Positions 52,917-62,800 of a stretch of 64,000 bases of DNA are shown one piece after another; position 1 is the first letter of the stretch, and each line of letters begins with the position of its first letter. A program made the translations under genes and the position numbers. The notes under the pieces are model-generated. The model saw only the letters and a list, made by a program, of their open reading frames with translations, was not told the DNA's origin and did no database searches. Origin of the DNA: Bacteroidota bacterium (GTDB lineage Bacteria > Bacteroidota > Bacteroidia > Chitinophagales > Chitinophagaceae); assembly GCA_020161435.1 (NCBI GenBank), contig JAIUNV010000002.1, forward strand, positions 372,001 to 436,000, in the 5' to 3' direction.

Positions 52917-53297
52917 ATGAACAAAAAAGTAATAGAAACCAATGCAGCCCCTGCTCCCATTGGTCCTTACAGCCAAGCCGTAATGGCCGGCAACCTGTTG
53001 TTTCTGAGTGGTCAGGTTTGTTTTGACCCCACAACTGGCGAACTGAAAAACACCGATGTAACAGAAGAAACGCACCAGGTAATGGCCAACCTGAAAGCGG
53101 TGCTGGCCGAAGCCGGTATGACCTTCGACAATGTGGTGAAGACAACGATTTTTCTGAGTGATATGTCGTTGTTTGCAACGGTAAATGAAGCATACAGCCA
53201 ATATTTCAGCAGTGCTTTTCCTGCCCGTGAAACCGTGGCTGTAAAAGGCCTGCCCCGCAGTGTGAATGTGGAGATAAGCATGATAGCAACCGCATAA
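52917..53297 (+). CDS. ridA: RidA-family enamine/imine deaminase
   Basis: 126-aa trimeric YjgF/YER057c/UK114 protein that hydrolyses reactive 2-aminoacrylate and similar imines formed by PLP enzymes. Motifs: NAAPAPIGPYSQAV (start signature), FLSGQVCFDP, VVKTTIFLSDMSLFATVNEAY and FPARETVAV with Arg104, the position that binds the substrate carboxylate (Arg105 in E. coli RidA). The end NVEISMIA contains the conserved Glu. The length is exactly that of the family. It is followed by a terminator and by icmF on the same strand. Confidence 0.93.
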   Translation: MNKKVIETNAAPAPIGPYSQAVMAGNLLFLSGQVCFDPTTGELKNTDVTEETHQVMANLKAVLAEAGMTFDNVVKTTIFLSDMSLFATVNEAYSQYFSSAFPARETVAVKGLPRSVNVEISMIATA

Positions 53298-53323
53298 CTT
53301 TTTGCGTAGTTGATTTGTTAAAG

Positions 53324-53375
53324 GCATCCAACCCGCCCGATGTGTGAACTAAGGCAGGTTGGATGCTTTATTTTT
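53324..53375 (+). terminator. Terminator between ridA and icmF
   Basis: GCATCCAACC and GGTTGGATGC form a perfect 10-base stem over a 23-base loop, followed by TTTATTTTT. The icmF -7 box overlaps the T-tract. It also covers an upstream in-frame ATG (53340), supporting the icmF start at 53403. Confidence 0.8.
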
Positions 53376-53376
53376 G
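53369..53376 (+). promoter_or_regulatory. Candidate -7 box of icmF
   Basis: TATTTTTG matches TAnnTTTG and is located 26 bases before the icmF ATG, inside the T-tract of the ridA terminator. Confidence 0.4.
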
Positions 53377-53402
53377 CCCCCCTAAAATTGTTGCTGCCTG
53401 CC

Positions 53403-56400
53403 ATGACTGATATTCAACCCAAGATCAGAATAGTTACTGCTGCCAGTTTGTTCGACGGACACGATGCAGCCATCAATATTATGCGCCGCATTTTGCAATC
53501 GAAAGGCGCAGAAATCATTCACCTCGGCCACAACCGGAGCGTTCACGAAATTGTAGAAGCCGCTATTGAAGAAGATGCCCACGGCATTGCTATTACGAGC
53601 TATCAAGGGGGTCATGTGGAGTTTTTCAAATACATGAAAGACCTGCTCGATCAGAGCGGTTGTGGTCACATCCGCATTTTTGGCGGCGGTGGCGGCACCA
53701 TTTTGCCCGAAGAAATTGCGGAGCTTCATGCCTACGGTATTACCCGTATTTACAGCCCCGATGATGGCCGCGAAATGGGCCTCGAAGGCATGATTGAAGA
53801 TTTGCTGGAGAAGTCGAAAGCCCCCAATTATTTCAATAGCACAAATGATACACTGAACTTTTGGAGTGCAGAAAAAAACTGGAACGGCCATACTCCTTTG
53901 AGTAAAGCCCAAGACATCAGGAAAGTGGCGAGAGCTATCACAAAAGCGGAACTGGGTTTGGTAATTGAATCCGAAAAAGTTACCTCCTCATCCTCCCCCT
54001 CCGGGCCATTGGCACCGGCCGAAGCGTCGGTGGGCCGGGGGGCTGTCCTCGGCATCACCGGTGTAGGCGGAGCAGGCAAGTCTTCTGTAACTGATGAAAT
54101 TGTACGACGCTATCTCAGCCTTACCGAAAACAGTGGTCAAACCATTGCGGTTATTTCGGTAGATCCTTCTAAAAAGAAAACCGGTGGTGCCTTGTTGGGC
54201 GACCGCATTCGCATGAACAGCATTGCCCACCCACGGGCATACATGCGTAGCCTGGCTACCCGTGAAGACAATGCCGCCCTCAGCCAACATGTGCAGGATG
54301 CCATTGATGTGTGCAAAAATGCAGGGTATGATTTCATCATTCTCGAAAGTGCTGGTACGGGTCAAAGCGATGCATCGATTCTGGATTACTGCAACCTGAG
54401 TTTGTACGTAATGACGCCGGAATATGGAGCCGCATCGCAGTTGGAAAAAATCAATATGCTCGACTATGCCGACATCATTTCCATCAACAAGTTTGACAAA
54501 GCCGGTGCTTTGGATGCACTGGCCGATGTACGCAAGCAGTACAAACGCAACCACGGTTTGTGGACGGCCAAAGATGAGGAGCTACCCATTGTAGGTACCA
54601 TGGCCAGCAAGTTCAACGATGAAGGCATGAACCACCTCTTCGACAAACTGCTACACAGCCTGCAAACCAAACTGGGCGTAAGCTTTGGTGATGCTCAGTT
54701 TGGCCAAACAGCGAAGATTTCTCAAGCCGTTATTCCCCCATCCAGAGTACGTTATCTCAGCGAAATAGCCGACAACAACCGCCAGTACGATGCCTGGGCC
54801 AAAGAACAAGCCAACATTGCTACCAAATTGTATCAACTGAATGGTGTGTTGCAAGATGCGCCTGATAATGCAGCACTGCTACAACTACAGCAGCAGTATC
54901 AGGATAAGCTGAGCAAAGAATGCCACAAGCTGTTGATCGATTGGCCCAATATGGTGAAGAAATACAGTAACGAGTTTTTTGAATATCAGGTTCGGGACAA
55001 AGTCATTAAACAAGCCATGACCACTACTTCGTTGAGTGGCACATCTATTAAAAAAGTAGTGCTGCCCAAGTACAAAGACTGGGGCGATGTGTTACAATGG
55101 CAATTGCAAGAAAACGTACCGGGCGAATTTCCGTACACTGCTGGTGTGTTTGAATTGAAACGTGCCGGCGAAGATCCTACCCGCATGTTTGCCGGCGAGG
55201 GCTGCCCCGAACGCACCAACAAACGCTTTCACTATGTAAGCCACGACCAACCAGCCAAGCGTTTGAGTACAGCGTTTGATAGCGTCACACTCTACGGCGA
55301 AGATCCGGATGCCCGCCCCGACATCTATGGCAAAATTGGCAACAGCGGTGTAAGCATTGCAACAGTTGATGATGCAAAGAAATTGTACAGCGGTTTCGAC
55401 TTGTGCGACCCACGCACTTCTGTCAGCATGACCATCAATGGCCCGGCGCCCATGCTGCTGGCGTTTTTCATGAATGCAGCTATCGATCAGCAGTGCGAAA
55501 AATGGATTACGGAAAACAACCAATGGGAAAAGGTGCAAGCCTATGCAGCGGAGAAATACCGACACGTGCCCCGTCCGCAATACATACATGATAATGCCGC
55601 AGGTCATTTGCCAGCAGGCAATAACGGACTTGGATTGCAGCTGCTTGGCCTGAGTGGCGATGAAGTGCTACCTGCAGAGGCGTATGCACAATGCAAGCAA
55701 ACGGCCTTGCAACAAGTGCGTGGTACCGTGCAGGCAGATATTCTGAAAGAAGACCAGGCCCAAAACACCTGTATTTTCAGTACTGAATTTGCGCTGAAAT
55801 TGATGGGCGATGTGCAGGAATATTTTATTGAAAACAAGGTGCGGAATTTTTACAGTGTGAGCATCAGTGGCTACCACATTGCCGAAGCAGGCGCCAACCC
55901 CATTACGCAGCTGGCATTTACACTGGCCAATGGTTTTACCTATGTAGAATACTACCTGAGCCGCGGCATGCACATCGATGATTTTGCACCCAACCTCAGT
56001 TTCTTTTTCAGTAATGGCATGGATCCCGAATACAGTGTGATTGGCCGTGTGGCCCGCCGCATTTGGGCCAAGGCCATGAAGTATAAATACAAGGGCAACG
56101 AACGCAGCCAAAAGTTGAAATACCACATTCAAACCAGTGGCCGCAGCCTGCATGCACAGGAAATAGATTTCAACGATATACGTACCACGCTACAGGCATT
56201 GTATGCCATTTACGACAACTGCAACAGCCTGCATACCAATGCGTATGATGAAGCCATTACAACACCTACAGAAGAGAGTGTACGCCGGGCCATGGCCATA
56301 CAACTCATCATCAACCGTGAGTTGGGAAGTGCGAACACAGAAAACTTCATTCAGGGCTCATTCATCATTGAAGAACTGACTGATTTGGTGGAAGCCGCCG

Positions 56401-56819
56401 TACTGAAAGAGTTCGACCGCATCAGCGAACGTGGCGGTGTATTGGGTGCTATGGAACGCATGTATCAGCGCAATAAAATACAGGAAGAAAGCCTGCATTA
56501 TGAAATGCTGAAACATACCGGTGAGTTGCCCATTGTAGGTGTAAATACCTTCCTCAACAAGCAAGGCAGCCCTACACAAATACCCGGTGAAGTCATCCGT
56601 AGCACTACAAAAGAGAAGGAACAACAAATCACGAACCTGCAAGCGTTTTGGCTGCGCAACGAAGACAAGAGTAAAGCTGCTTTGCAACAATTGAAACAAG
56701 TAGCCATCAATAATGGCAACCTGTTTGAAGCGCTGATGGAAACCGTGAAGTATTGTTCATTGGGACAAATCACCAAAGCCTTGTATGAAGTGGGTGGCCA
56801 ATACCGGCGCAATATGTAA
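53403..56819 (+). CDS. icmF: Fused B12-dependent isobutyryl-CoA mutase (IcmF)
   Basis: 1138-aa three-part enzyme. The N-terminal B12-binding domain has the cobalamin motif DGHDAA with the lower-ligand His, plus YQGGHVEF and [11 protein letters not shown]. The middle MeaB-like GTPase chaperone has Walker [10 protein letters not shown] and the NKFD G4 motif. The C-terminal TIM-barrel mutase domain starts near residue 580. IcmF interconverts isobutyryl- and butyryl-CoA (some also isovaleryl/pivalyl-CoA) using adenosylcobalamin. The substrate-pocket segment reads TRMFAGEG with Phe596, where methylmalonyl-CoA mutase has Tyr (TIRQYAGF), favouring isobutyryl over methylmalonyl. A Ser/Pro/Ala-rich 20-residue linker (about 195-215) precedes the GTPase. 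The start at 53403 was chosen over 53340, which sits in a terminator. Confidence 0.9.
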   Translation: MTDIQPKIRIVTAASLFDGHDAAINIMRRILQSKGAEIIHLGHNRSVHEIVEAAIEEDAHGIAITSYQGGHVEFFKYMKDLLDQSGCGHIRIFGGGGGTILPEEIAELHAYGITRIYSPDDGREMGLEGMIEDLLEKSKAPNYFNSTNDTLNFWSAEKNWNGHTPLSKAQDIRKVARAITKAELGLVIESEKVTSSSSPSGPLAPAEASVGRGAVLGITGVGGAGKSSVTDEIVRRYLSLTENSGQTIAVISVDPSKKKTGGALLGDRIRMNSIAHPRAYMRSLATREDNAALSQHVQDAIDVCKNAGYDFIILESAGTGQSDASILDYCNLSLYVMTPEYGAASQLEKINMLDYADIISINKFDKAGALDALADVRKQYKRNHGLWTAKDEELPIVGTMASKFNDEGMNHLFDKLLHSLQTKLGVSFGDAQFGQTAKISQAVIPPSRVRYLSEIADNNRQYDAWAKEQANIATKLYQLNGVLQDAPDNAALLQLQQQYQDKLSKECHKLLIDWPNMVKKYSNEFFEYQVRDKVIKQAMTTTSLSGTSIKKVVLPKYKDWGDVLQWQLQENVPGEFPYTAGVFELKRAGEDPTRMFAGEGCPERTNKRFHYVSHDQPAKRLSTAFDSVTLYGEDPDARPDIYGKIGNSGVSIATVDDAKKLYSGFDLCDPRTSVSMTINGPAPMLLAFFMNAAIDQQCEKWITENNQWEKVQAYAAEKYRHVPRPQYIHDNAAGHLPAGNNGLGLQLLGLSGDEVLPAEAYAQCKQTALQQVRGTVQADILKEDQAQNTCIFSTEFALKLMGDVQEYFIENKVRNFYSVSISGYHIAEAGANPITQLAFTLANGFTYVEYYLSRGMHIDDFAPNLSFFFSNGMDPEYSVIGRVARRIWAKAMKYKYKGNERSQKLKYHIQTSGRSLHAQEIDFNDIRTTLQALYAIYDNCNSLHTNAYDEAITTPTEESVRRAMAIQLIINRELGSANTENFIQGSFIIEELTDLVEAAVLKEFDRISERGGVLGAMERMYQRNKIQEESLHYEMLKHTGELPIVGVNTFLNKQGSPTQIPGEVIRSTTKEKEQQITNLQAFWLRNEDKSKAALQQLKQVAINNGNLFEALMETVKYCSLGQITKALYEVGGQYRRNM

Positions 56820-56841
56820 AAATCAATCTGCATTAAGATAA

Positions 56842-56868
56842 GCAAGGGAGCCACTATGGCCCCCTTGC
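56842..56868. terminator. Bidirectional hairpin between icmF and WG-repeat gene
   Basis: GCAAGGGAGCC, loop ACTAT, GGCCCCCTTGC with one mismatch, between two convergent genes. There is no long T-tract, so it is a weak terminator call. Confidence 0.5.
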
Positions 56869-56897
56869 AGTTTGTCCACACACGCATCACTCCACAG

Positions 56898-57479
56898 CTA
56901 TTGCTGCACCACCGCATTGTAACGGTTGATGTACATTGTTTTTTCGCCTTTCATTACTTTGGCTACACCATCGCTGAAATAATCAGCGTAGTGGTATATA
57001 AAAGGAATCACCAATTTACCATCAGTATCTATAAAGCCCCAGTAACCTTTGGCGTTAGAAACAGCCGCCAATTTTTCTCTGAAGCCACGGGCATTGTCAT
57101 ACATCATAGGAATCACTTCTTTTCCATCATAATTAATGTAGCCCCATTTTCCATTTTGTTTTACTGCAGCAAGGCCATCGTGATAGCACAATGCATCTTC
57201 ATATTTTGGTTCAATGGTTACTTTTCCAAGACTATCTACATAGCCCCAGGCATTGCCAGTTCTTACAGGTGCATAGCCCTCACTCATGGTAGAAGATTCA
57301 TCATACTGAAGCGCCACCACTACTTTACCATCTTTATTGACGAAGCCGTATTTACCGTTCTTTTTTACAAGACTTACACCATTGGATAAATCGTTGACGA
57401 AATCGTAATCTTTAGCCCATTTTTGTGCAAATACCGGCATGAAAACAGGCAACATCAAAATGAGGAATAGCTTTTTCAT
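56898..57479 (-). CDS. WG-repeat exported protein
   Basis: 193 aa with a signal peptide (MKKLFLILMLPVFMPVFAQ). Five or so beta-type WG repeats, each with a core of the form WG(F/Y)(I/V)(N/D)xxGKxVIPxxYD: examples are KYGFVNKDGKVVVALQYD, WGYVDSLGKVTIEPKYE, WGYINYDGKEVIPMMYD and WGFIDTDGKLVIPFIYH. WG-repeat proteins probably fold as beta-solenoid or barrel-like structures and mediate binding; no catalytic residues are recognised. The start at 57479 was chosen over one 27 bases upstream to place the signal peptide at the N-terminus. Likely periplasmic or surface; function unknown. Confidence 0.87.
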   Translation of the reverse strand: MKKLFLILMLPVFMPVFAQKWAKDYDFVNDLSNGVSLVKKNGKYGFVNKDGKVVVALQYDESSTMSEGYAPVRTGNAWGYVDSLGKVTIEPKYEDALCYHDGLAAVKQNGKWGYINYDGKEVIPMMYDNARGFREKLAAVSNAKGYWGFIDTDGKLVIPFIYHYADYFSDGVAKVMKGEKTMYINRYNAVVQQ

Positions 57480-57697
57480 GGCAAGAAAATTTAAAAATGA
57501 ATTCAATGAACTGACTCCTGTTAAGTTACCATAAAAAGTAGCCGGTAAACATGACCAAAGTCACTGATAGCGGGGTCTGATGCACCGCATTATTATCGCC
57601 GGAAAAAGCCTGCACATTGACTTAAAAGATTATTTTGACAAGCCCCTGCAATCCTTACCTTGAGCGGGCAACTTTTTCACCGCTTTATTTTGATTGT

Positions 57698-58561
57698 ATG
57701 CTGAGGTTAGAAAATCAATACTTGTCGATTGGTATAAAACCAATGGGAGCAGAACTCTGTAGCGTACGCCACACCAATGGTATAGAATACATGTGGCAGG
57801 CAGAAGCGGCATGGCCCAAGCATTCACCGGTGTTATTTCCCATAGTGGGCACACTGGTTAATAACACCTATTATTACCAGCAGCAAGCTTATCATTTACC
57901 CCGGCATGGCTTTGCCCGAGAAATGAGATTTATGCCCACCTTGCTCAGCGAAACAGAAGCGCTGTTTACACTTTGCAGCAATGCAAACACGTTAGCTGTT
58001 TATCCCTTTCATTTTCGTTTGCATTTGCACTACCACTTGCACCACGATACACTCGCCTGTACGTATATGGTGGAAAATACGAGTGACACAGAAATGTATT
58101 TTTCGATAGGCGGACATCCGGCATTTGCAGTTCCATTGCTATCAACAGAGCAATACAGCGATTATCAATTGAGGTTTAGTGAAACAGAACCATTGCTACG
58201 CTGGAAACTCAACAATGGCTTACTGCGTAACGATACTGAACCCGTGACCGGTCAGGTGGGCAATTCATTGCCACTGCAACCATCTCTTTTTTATGAAGAT
58301 GCCATTGTATTGAAAGACTTGCAAAGCGACATTGTAAGCCTGTTGAATACCGACGCATCACATGGCATTGATTTTCGCATCAAAGAATTTCCGCACCTTG
58401 GTATTTGGGGCGCAAAAGACGCTCCATTTGTATGCATAGAGCCGTGGTGCGGTCATGCCGACCCGGTCAATCATGCGCAAGACATTACACAAAAGCCAGG
58501 CATTGAAAAACTGGAAGCCAATGGTTTTTGGCAACGCGGTTGGACGGCTCGTTTTTTCTAA
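57698..58561 (+). CDS. Aldose 1-epimerase-family protein
   Basis: 287 aa, galactose-mutarotase fold. Motifs: SIGIKPMGAELCSV (start), FPIVGTLVNNTYYY, LPRHGFAREM (catalytic His region), SIGGHPAFAVP (second His) and FVCIEPWCGHADP (Glu). This is the layout of the YeaD/LacX-like epimerase group, which act on hexose or hexose-6-phosphate anomers. The ATG at 57698 was preferred over an upstream codon (57635) because the family starts at MLRLENQYLSI and a TATTTTG-type box lies at 57686-57692. It stands alone; a minus-strand CAP gene ends four bases downstream. Confidence 0.87.
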   Translation: MLRLENQYLSIGIKPMGAELCSVRHTNGIEYMWQAEAAWPKHSPVLFPIVGTLVNNTYYYQQQAYHLPRHGFAREMRFMPTLLSETEALFTLCSNANTLAVYPFHFRLHLHYHLHHDTLACTYMVENTSDTEMYFSIGGHPAFAVPLLSTEQYSDYQLRFSETEPLLRWKLNNGLLRNDTEPVTGQVGNSLPLQPSLFYEDAIVLKDLQSDIVSLLNTDASHGIDFRIKEFPHLGIWGAKDAPFVCIEPWCGHADPVNHAQDITQKPGIEKLEANGFWQRGWTARFF

Positions 58562-58565
58562 TAAA

Positions 58566-59201
58566 CTATCGCTTAAAATCGAGCACTGCAGTAGTGCCAT
58601 ATTCTGTATGGCTGGCCATGGCAATACCTACTTTTTTGTAGTTGCCCAACAGCATGGTTCGGTGCCCGAGTGAAGGCACATCTTTATCAATCAATAAACT
58701 TGTAACGATGTCAATGGCATTGTTGTATCCGTAGTGGCAGCTTTCTGCATCAAACTGTTCCACCTTTTCACAATCAGCAGTAATACGTTCGTGGCCTACA
58801 AAACCCGCTTGCCCGCTACTAATGGCATGACAACGGGCACTTACCCAACTCAACGAATCTGGCTGAAGTACAGGCATAGGTTTCATGCTCATCAGCGTAG
58901 CATACAAACTTTTATACTCAGCAGATTGAGCTATATCAAACTGATGAGAACGCTTGGGAAATTGTGGCAAGACAGTGGTTGCATACAATACCGGATTCAT
59001 GCGGACAAGATTGAGCACCTGCAATATTTCTTTCTCTATTTTATTGAGGTAAATGGCTTTTGCGCCAGTATTTGCTTTTGTATACAAAGCAGCACTCCAC
59101 GATTTTGAAAATGCTGTAAAGGGATTGGCAGGAGGTGCAGCTACAACGGGTTTAAGCAGCAATACAATGCTGCAAAGCAATGAGATAAATATTCGTTGCA
59201 T
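58566..59201 (-). CDS. Exported CAP-domain (SCP/PR1-like) protein
   Basis: 211 aa with a signal peptide (MQRIFISLLCSIVLLLKPVVAA). CAP-domain pattern: LNKIEKEILQVLNLVRMNPVLYA (first helix, NxxR), DSLSWVSARCHAISSGQAGFVGHERI, the conserved-like GYNNAIDIVTSLLIDKDVPSLGHRTMLLGNYKKVGIAM, and TTAVLDFKR at the end. The His in GHE and the His in LGHR correspond to the CAP cavity tetrad. Bacterial CAP proteins are secreted and of uncertain activity (lipid binding or proteolysis proposed). The start at 59201 was chosen over 59294 so that the signal peptide is N-terminal. It follows the T9SS cargo gene, with a terminator between. Confidence 0.82.
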   Translation of the reverse strand: MQRIFISLLCSIVLLLKPVVAAPPANPFTAFSKSWSAALYTKANTGAKAIYLNKIEKEILQVLNLVRMNPVLYATTVLPQFPKRSHQFDIAQSAEYKSLYATLMSMKPMPVLQPDSLSWVSARCHAISSGQAGFVGHERITADCEKVEQFDAESCHYGYNNAIDIVTSLLIDKDVPSLGHRTMLLGNYKKVGIAMASHTEYGTTAVLDFKR

Positions 59202-59260
59202 ACAGGTTGGGTTTTGTGCACAAACGCATAACCTGATAATGCTATTGCAAATGGTAAAAC

Positions 59261-59292
59261 AAAAAAAGGGCCAGGCGAAGAATCGCCCGGCC
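59261..59292 (-). terminator. Terminator of the giant T9SS cargo gene
   Basis: Minus strand GGCCGGGCGA, loop TTCT, TCGCCTGGCC followed by C and seven T. It lies 40 bases past the stop codon. Confidence 0.88.
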
Positions 59293-59332
59293 ATTCAATT
59301 GTGATTTGATTTATAAATACACCATTGTCGCC

Positions 59333-62300
59333 TTAGTGAACTACCACAAACTGCTTGTTGATTTGCAGGTGGCCGCTGTGCAATTGTATGAAGTAAACAC
59401 CTGCAGGGAGCTGGGTTACGTCTACCAATTGCTGATTTTGTCCTTTGTATATCTGAACGGGTTTATTACTGATGACTTTACCGGTTGCACTGGTAATAGT
59501 CACGGTTGCTTTTTCTTCTATCGTACTCTCAAATCGCAAACTCATGTTTTTGCTGGCGGGGTTGGGGTAAACGGTTGTACCGTTGATGTTTTCATCACCA
59601 GCCATAGCAGCACCCAACTGAGGAGCCCATGCGGTGGCATTTGTTTCGGCCATTAAACCGTAGCAACTGCTATTGTTGTAGCGGCTGTCTTTACCAGCAA
59701 TTTTTACGTAGTACGTAACCCGCTTGTTTATTGAGTTGAAAATGATGACATCATTGTTGTTTCCGGTGTTGGTAGAAGCGCCCACCATACGGAAGTTTTT
59801 ATCATATAGGTACATATCGTAATCATCTGGCAGCTGTGACAGGGTGATACGAACATTTGTCAAATTATCATTACCCACAGTAAACTTGAACCAATCTTCA
59901 TCGGTGCTGGTACTTATTCCGGCAGTTATAGCAGTACCCGGAGTAATCAGTTTGGCTTGTTTAGAGCTGTTACTTGGTTCGTAATTATCGTTGCAAACTA
60001 TTGGCGCTGCTGTTGAAAACTGAGCTTCGCTATAGCTGCTGATTGCACCGGCAGTACAATTTGTTTTTACCCGCCAGCTGTACGCAGTAGCAGCAGTAAG
60101 ACCAGACAGCATATGAGATGTAGTGGTAGTAGCCGCCGGTACAGTAATCCAGTTTGTAGCAGTTGTTTCTTTGTAAGCTACTTCATAACTCTGTGCACCG
60201 ATAACGGCTGTCCAGCTAATGGTAGCGGTGGTGGTGGTAATATTGCTGCTTGCCAAACCTGTAGGTGCATTGCAGCTTACCAGTGATTGAAACTGACTAG
60301 CAGAAAAAGTACCGGTAGTGCCGCCGCAAATAGCAGCTACCCGCCAATTGTAGTTGGTACCAGATTGCAGGTTGGCCATATTTACAGAAGTAGCAGCGAG
60401 GTTGCTGGCAGCTACACTCCAAGTGCTGGCACCGGCTACCTGAAACTCTACAGTATAAGCACTGGCGCCATTTACAGCATCCCAAGATACCGTAGCAGAT
60501 GTAGTGGTAACAGCTGTGACGGTTAAATTAGCCGGAGTACCGCAGCTTTCAGCCACGGCACCAATCAATGTACGTTCCCAAACGCCTCTGCCGTAAGTAG
60601 CCACTCTCAGCAATTGTCCTTGTTGGTGAATTTTTACATCGTTTACAGCAGTAAGCGGCAAATTGTTGGTAATGTCTACCCAACCTGTAGTGGTATTGCT
60701 TTTGTAGAAAAGCCCAATATTCATACCTACATAGATAGTTTCATCACTGTTGTCATCAACAGCGATGGATCGGGCTATTACACTTGGCAGGTTGTCGGAA
60801 ATGTTGGTAAAAGAAACACCGGCATTGGTTGATACGAATACGCGATTAAAAGTACTGTTACAAGCTACATATACTTTTGTGGGATCTACAGGACTTACTT
60901 CAATGTCGTTGATAGCGGCAGGCAATGTAGTTGTAGCCCATGTAGTGCCACCATCTGTGGTTCTGAAAAGTGTTGTTCCTTTTGAAGCATAAATGTAATT
61001 AGCGTTAGTGGATGCTACATCCATAGCAGTAAGGCTAACATTAATACTGCTTCCTGAAATCTTTGTCCATGTGTCACCGTTATTTGTGCTTTTGAAAATG
61101 CCAGTCCAGCCACCATACATGGTACCGGTTGCATCATCAATATCCAATGGAGTTACCCATTCGCCAGCAGAAGGTCTGTTGAGTGTGGTATAACTTAAAC
61201 CACCATTGCTACTGCGGTAGATAGATCCGTTTTGGCTGGTACCAATCATCAGGTTGGCATTGGCAGTAGAAATAATGCCGTCCATACCATCAGCACCCAG
61301 CCAATCAGTCCATGCGCCATTGTTAAATACACTTGAGCCGTTGTCTTGTGCACCACCAGTAAAAACTTGAGCGTTTGTTTTGCTATTGGCAATGCGGTAA
61401 AACTGCCGGATGCCAAGGCCTGCACTCAAATCAATCCAATTATCAGCAAAATCTACTGATTTAAAAATACCGCCATCACTACCAGAGTAAATAGTGCTGC
61501 GAGACCACTCCATAGCATGCACATCGGCATGGTTGTAACCAATGCTATTGGGGTAAGACCACGCAGTTACAGGTGCAAAGGTTTTGCCGGCATCGGTCGA
61601 TTTGAATACGATGATTCCTGCAAGATAAATTTCGTTTGCATTTGAGGGATTGGCCACCAACGCCATGTCATAGCCAGCTTGTCCACCAGTACCGCAACCA
61701 GTTGTTTCATAACCAAAAAAGTTTGTACAACCGGCAGACGAACCTTCTACAGCAACAGTGAAGGAAATACCGGCGTCGTTAGAAATGTATAATTTACCAA
61801 ATTCGTTGCCATTTGCTTGTGCTATATATACTCTTTCAGGATTGGCAGCAGATACTGCAACCAAGCTACGGCCACTGGCAGTAATACCCTGAGTAGTAGA
61901 TAAAGTCGTCCATGTAAGTCCTGCATCTGCACTGCGCAACACTACTGAACTACTGGTTGCATAAATAACAGATGAGTTACCGGGTTTAAATTCCAAATCT
62001 TCCATTGCAGTGCCGGTAAAAGTTCTGGTCCATGCACCACCACCGTTGGTACTACGCCAAATACCGTTTGCTGCGCAAACAAATACATTGTTTGAGTTAG
62101 CGGGGTCAACTACAATTTTGCGGATGATACCAGTCATGCCGGTATTAATGGGTGCCCATGTAGCACCAGCATCCAATGATTTTATAACGACGTTTGCATT
62201 GCTGCCAGCGTAAATAGTGTTGGGATTGTTTGGATCAATTGTAACAGCAAACATGTTCATCCACAAACTATTGAAGTCTGTAAGTGGATACCAGCTACCA

Positions 62301-62800
62301 CCACCTGTGATTGTTTTCCATATACCACCACCGGGAGATGCTATGTAAATTGTATTTGTATCTGTAGGATGAACCGCTAAAGAAGTAATGCGGCCTACAC
62401 CAGGGTTCCAACCACTGGTTCTGTTCCAATTGTGAGGTCCTTTTTCAATCCATGGTCCTGCATTGGCAGGTACAGTTGCGTTGGCACTGGTAGCACCATT
62501 GTTGGTATTAGTTTGAAAACTTTTGTAGGCAATCCAATCATGCTCCGGTGCTAAGCGGAAACCATTTTCATCAAGGTGATATTGTACCTCATATAACCAA
62601 CGCTGGTATTGCTTGTAGCCGGTACCACGTTCGGTACCCGTACTATCAAAGTATTTTTTTGCTAATTGTTGAATTTGCTGAATGCTCAAATCCCTTCTCT
62701 CCATGAGAGAAAAAATATCAGTCTGAGCAAATAAAGAGGTTACAATAAGGACAAAGATTCCTATAACCCCAATCCGGCGAAGGATGAGCGTCAACATCAC
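59333..62800 (-). CDS. Secreted multi-domain protein with sortilin-like repeats and T9SS sorting domain
   Basis: 1155 aa. A signal peptide (MMLTLILRRIGVIGIFVLIVTSLFAQ) precedes a helical start domain of about 80 residues. A long series of BNR/VPS10-sortilin-type beta-propeller repeats follows (IYIASPGGGIWKT, TIYAGSNANVVIKSLDAGATW, WRSTNGGGAWTR, about 110-750). Then come two fibronectin type III domains (CGTPANLTVTAVTTTSATVSW; CNAPTGLASSNITTTTATISW), a bacterial pre-peptidase C-terminal domain (CNDNYEPSNSSKQAKLI, DEDWFKFTV, DDYDMYLYD), and a type A T9SS sorting domain (VYPNPAS to PAGVYFIQLH). This predicts export by T9SS and surface attachment. No catalytic residues are recognised; glycan or peptide binding is likely. 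Transcribed alone. Confidence 0.88.
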   Translation of the reverse strand: MMLTLILRRIGVIGIFVLIVTSLFAQTDIFSLMERRDLSIQQIQQLAKKYFDSTGTERGTGYKQYQRWLYEVQYHLDENGFRLAPEHDWIAYKSFQTNTNNGATSANATVPANAGPWIEKGPHNWNRTSGWNPGVGRITSLAVHPTDTNTIYIASPGGGIWKTITGGGSWYPLTDFNSLWMNMFAVTIDPNNPNTIYAGSNANVVIKSLDAGATWAPINTGMTGIIRKIVVDPANSNNVFVCAANGIWRSTNGGGAWTRTFTGTAMEDLEFKPGNSSVIYATSSSVVLRSADAGLTWTTLSTTQGITASGRSLVAVSAANPERVYIAQANGNEFGKLYISNDAGISFTVAVEGSSAGCTNFFGYETTGCGTGGQAGYDMALVANPSNANEIYLAGIIVFKSTDAGKTFAPVTAWSYPNSIGYNHADVHAMEWSRSTIYSGSDGGIFKSVDFADNWIDLSAGLGIRQFYRIANSKTNAQVFTGGAQDNGSSVFNNGAWTDWLGADGMDGIISTANANLMIGTSQNGSIYRSSNGGLSYTTLNRPSAGEWVTPLDIDDATGTMYGGWTGIFKSTNNGDTWTKISGSSINVSLTAMDVASTNANYIYASKGTTLFRTTDGGTTWATTTLPAAINDIEVSPVDPTKVYVACNSTFNRVFVSTNAGVSFTNISDNLPSVIARSIAVDDNSDETIYVGMNIGLFYKSNTTTGWVDITNNLPLTAVNDVKIHQQGQLLRVATYGRGVWERTLIGAVAESCGTPANLTVTAVTTTSATVSWDAVNGASAYTVEFQVAGASTWSVAASNLAATSVNMANLQSGTNYNWRVAAICGGTTGTFSASQFQSLVSCNAPTGLASSNITTTTATISWTAVIGAQSYEVAYKETTATNWITVPAATTTTSHMLSGLTAATAYSWRVKTNCTAGAISSYSEAQFSTAAPIVCNDNYEPSNSSKQAKLITPGTAITAGISTSTDEDWFKFTVGNDNLTNVRITLSQLPDDYDMYLYDKNFRMVGASTNTGNNNDVIIFNSINKRVTYYVKIAGKDSRYNNSSCYGLMAETNATAWAPQLGAAMAGDENINGTTVYPNPASKNMSLRFESTIEEKATVTITSATGKVISNKPVQIYKGQNQQLVDVTQLPAGVYFIQLHSGHLQINKQFVVVH

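Noticed and set aside
53340..53402. Extended N-terminus of icmF from an upstream ATG
   Set aside because: The extension reads through the ridA terminator and precedes the candidate -7 box; [11 protein letters not shown] matches the expected start of the family.
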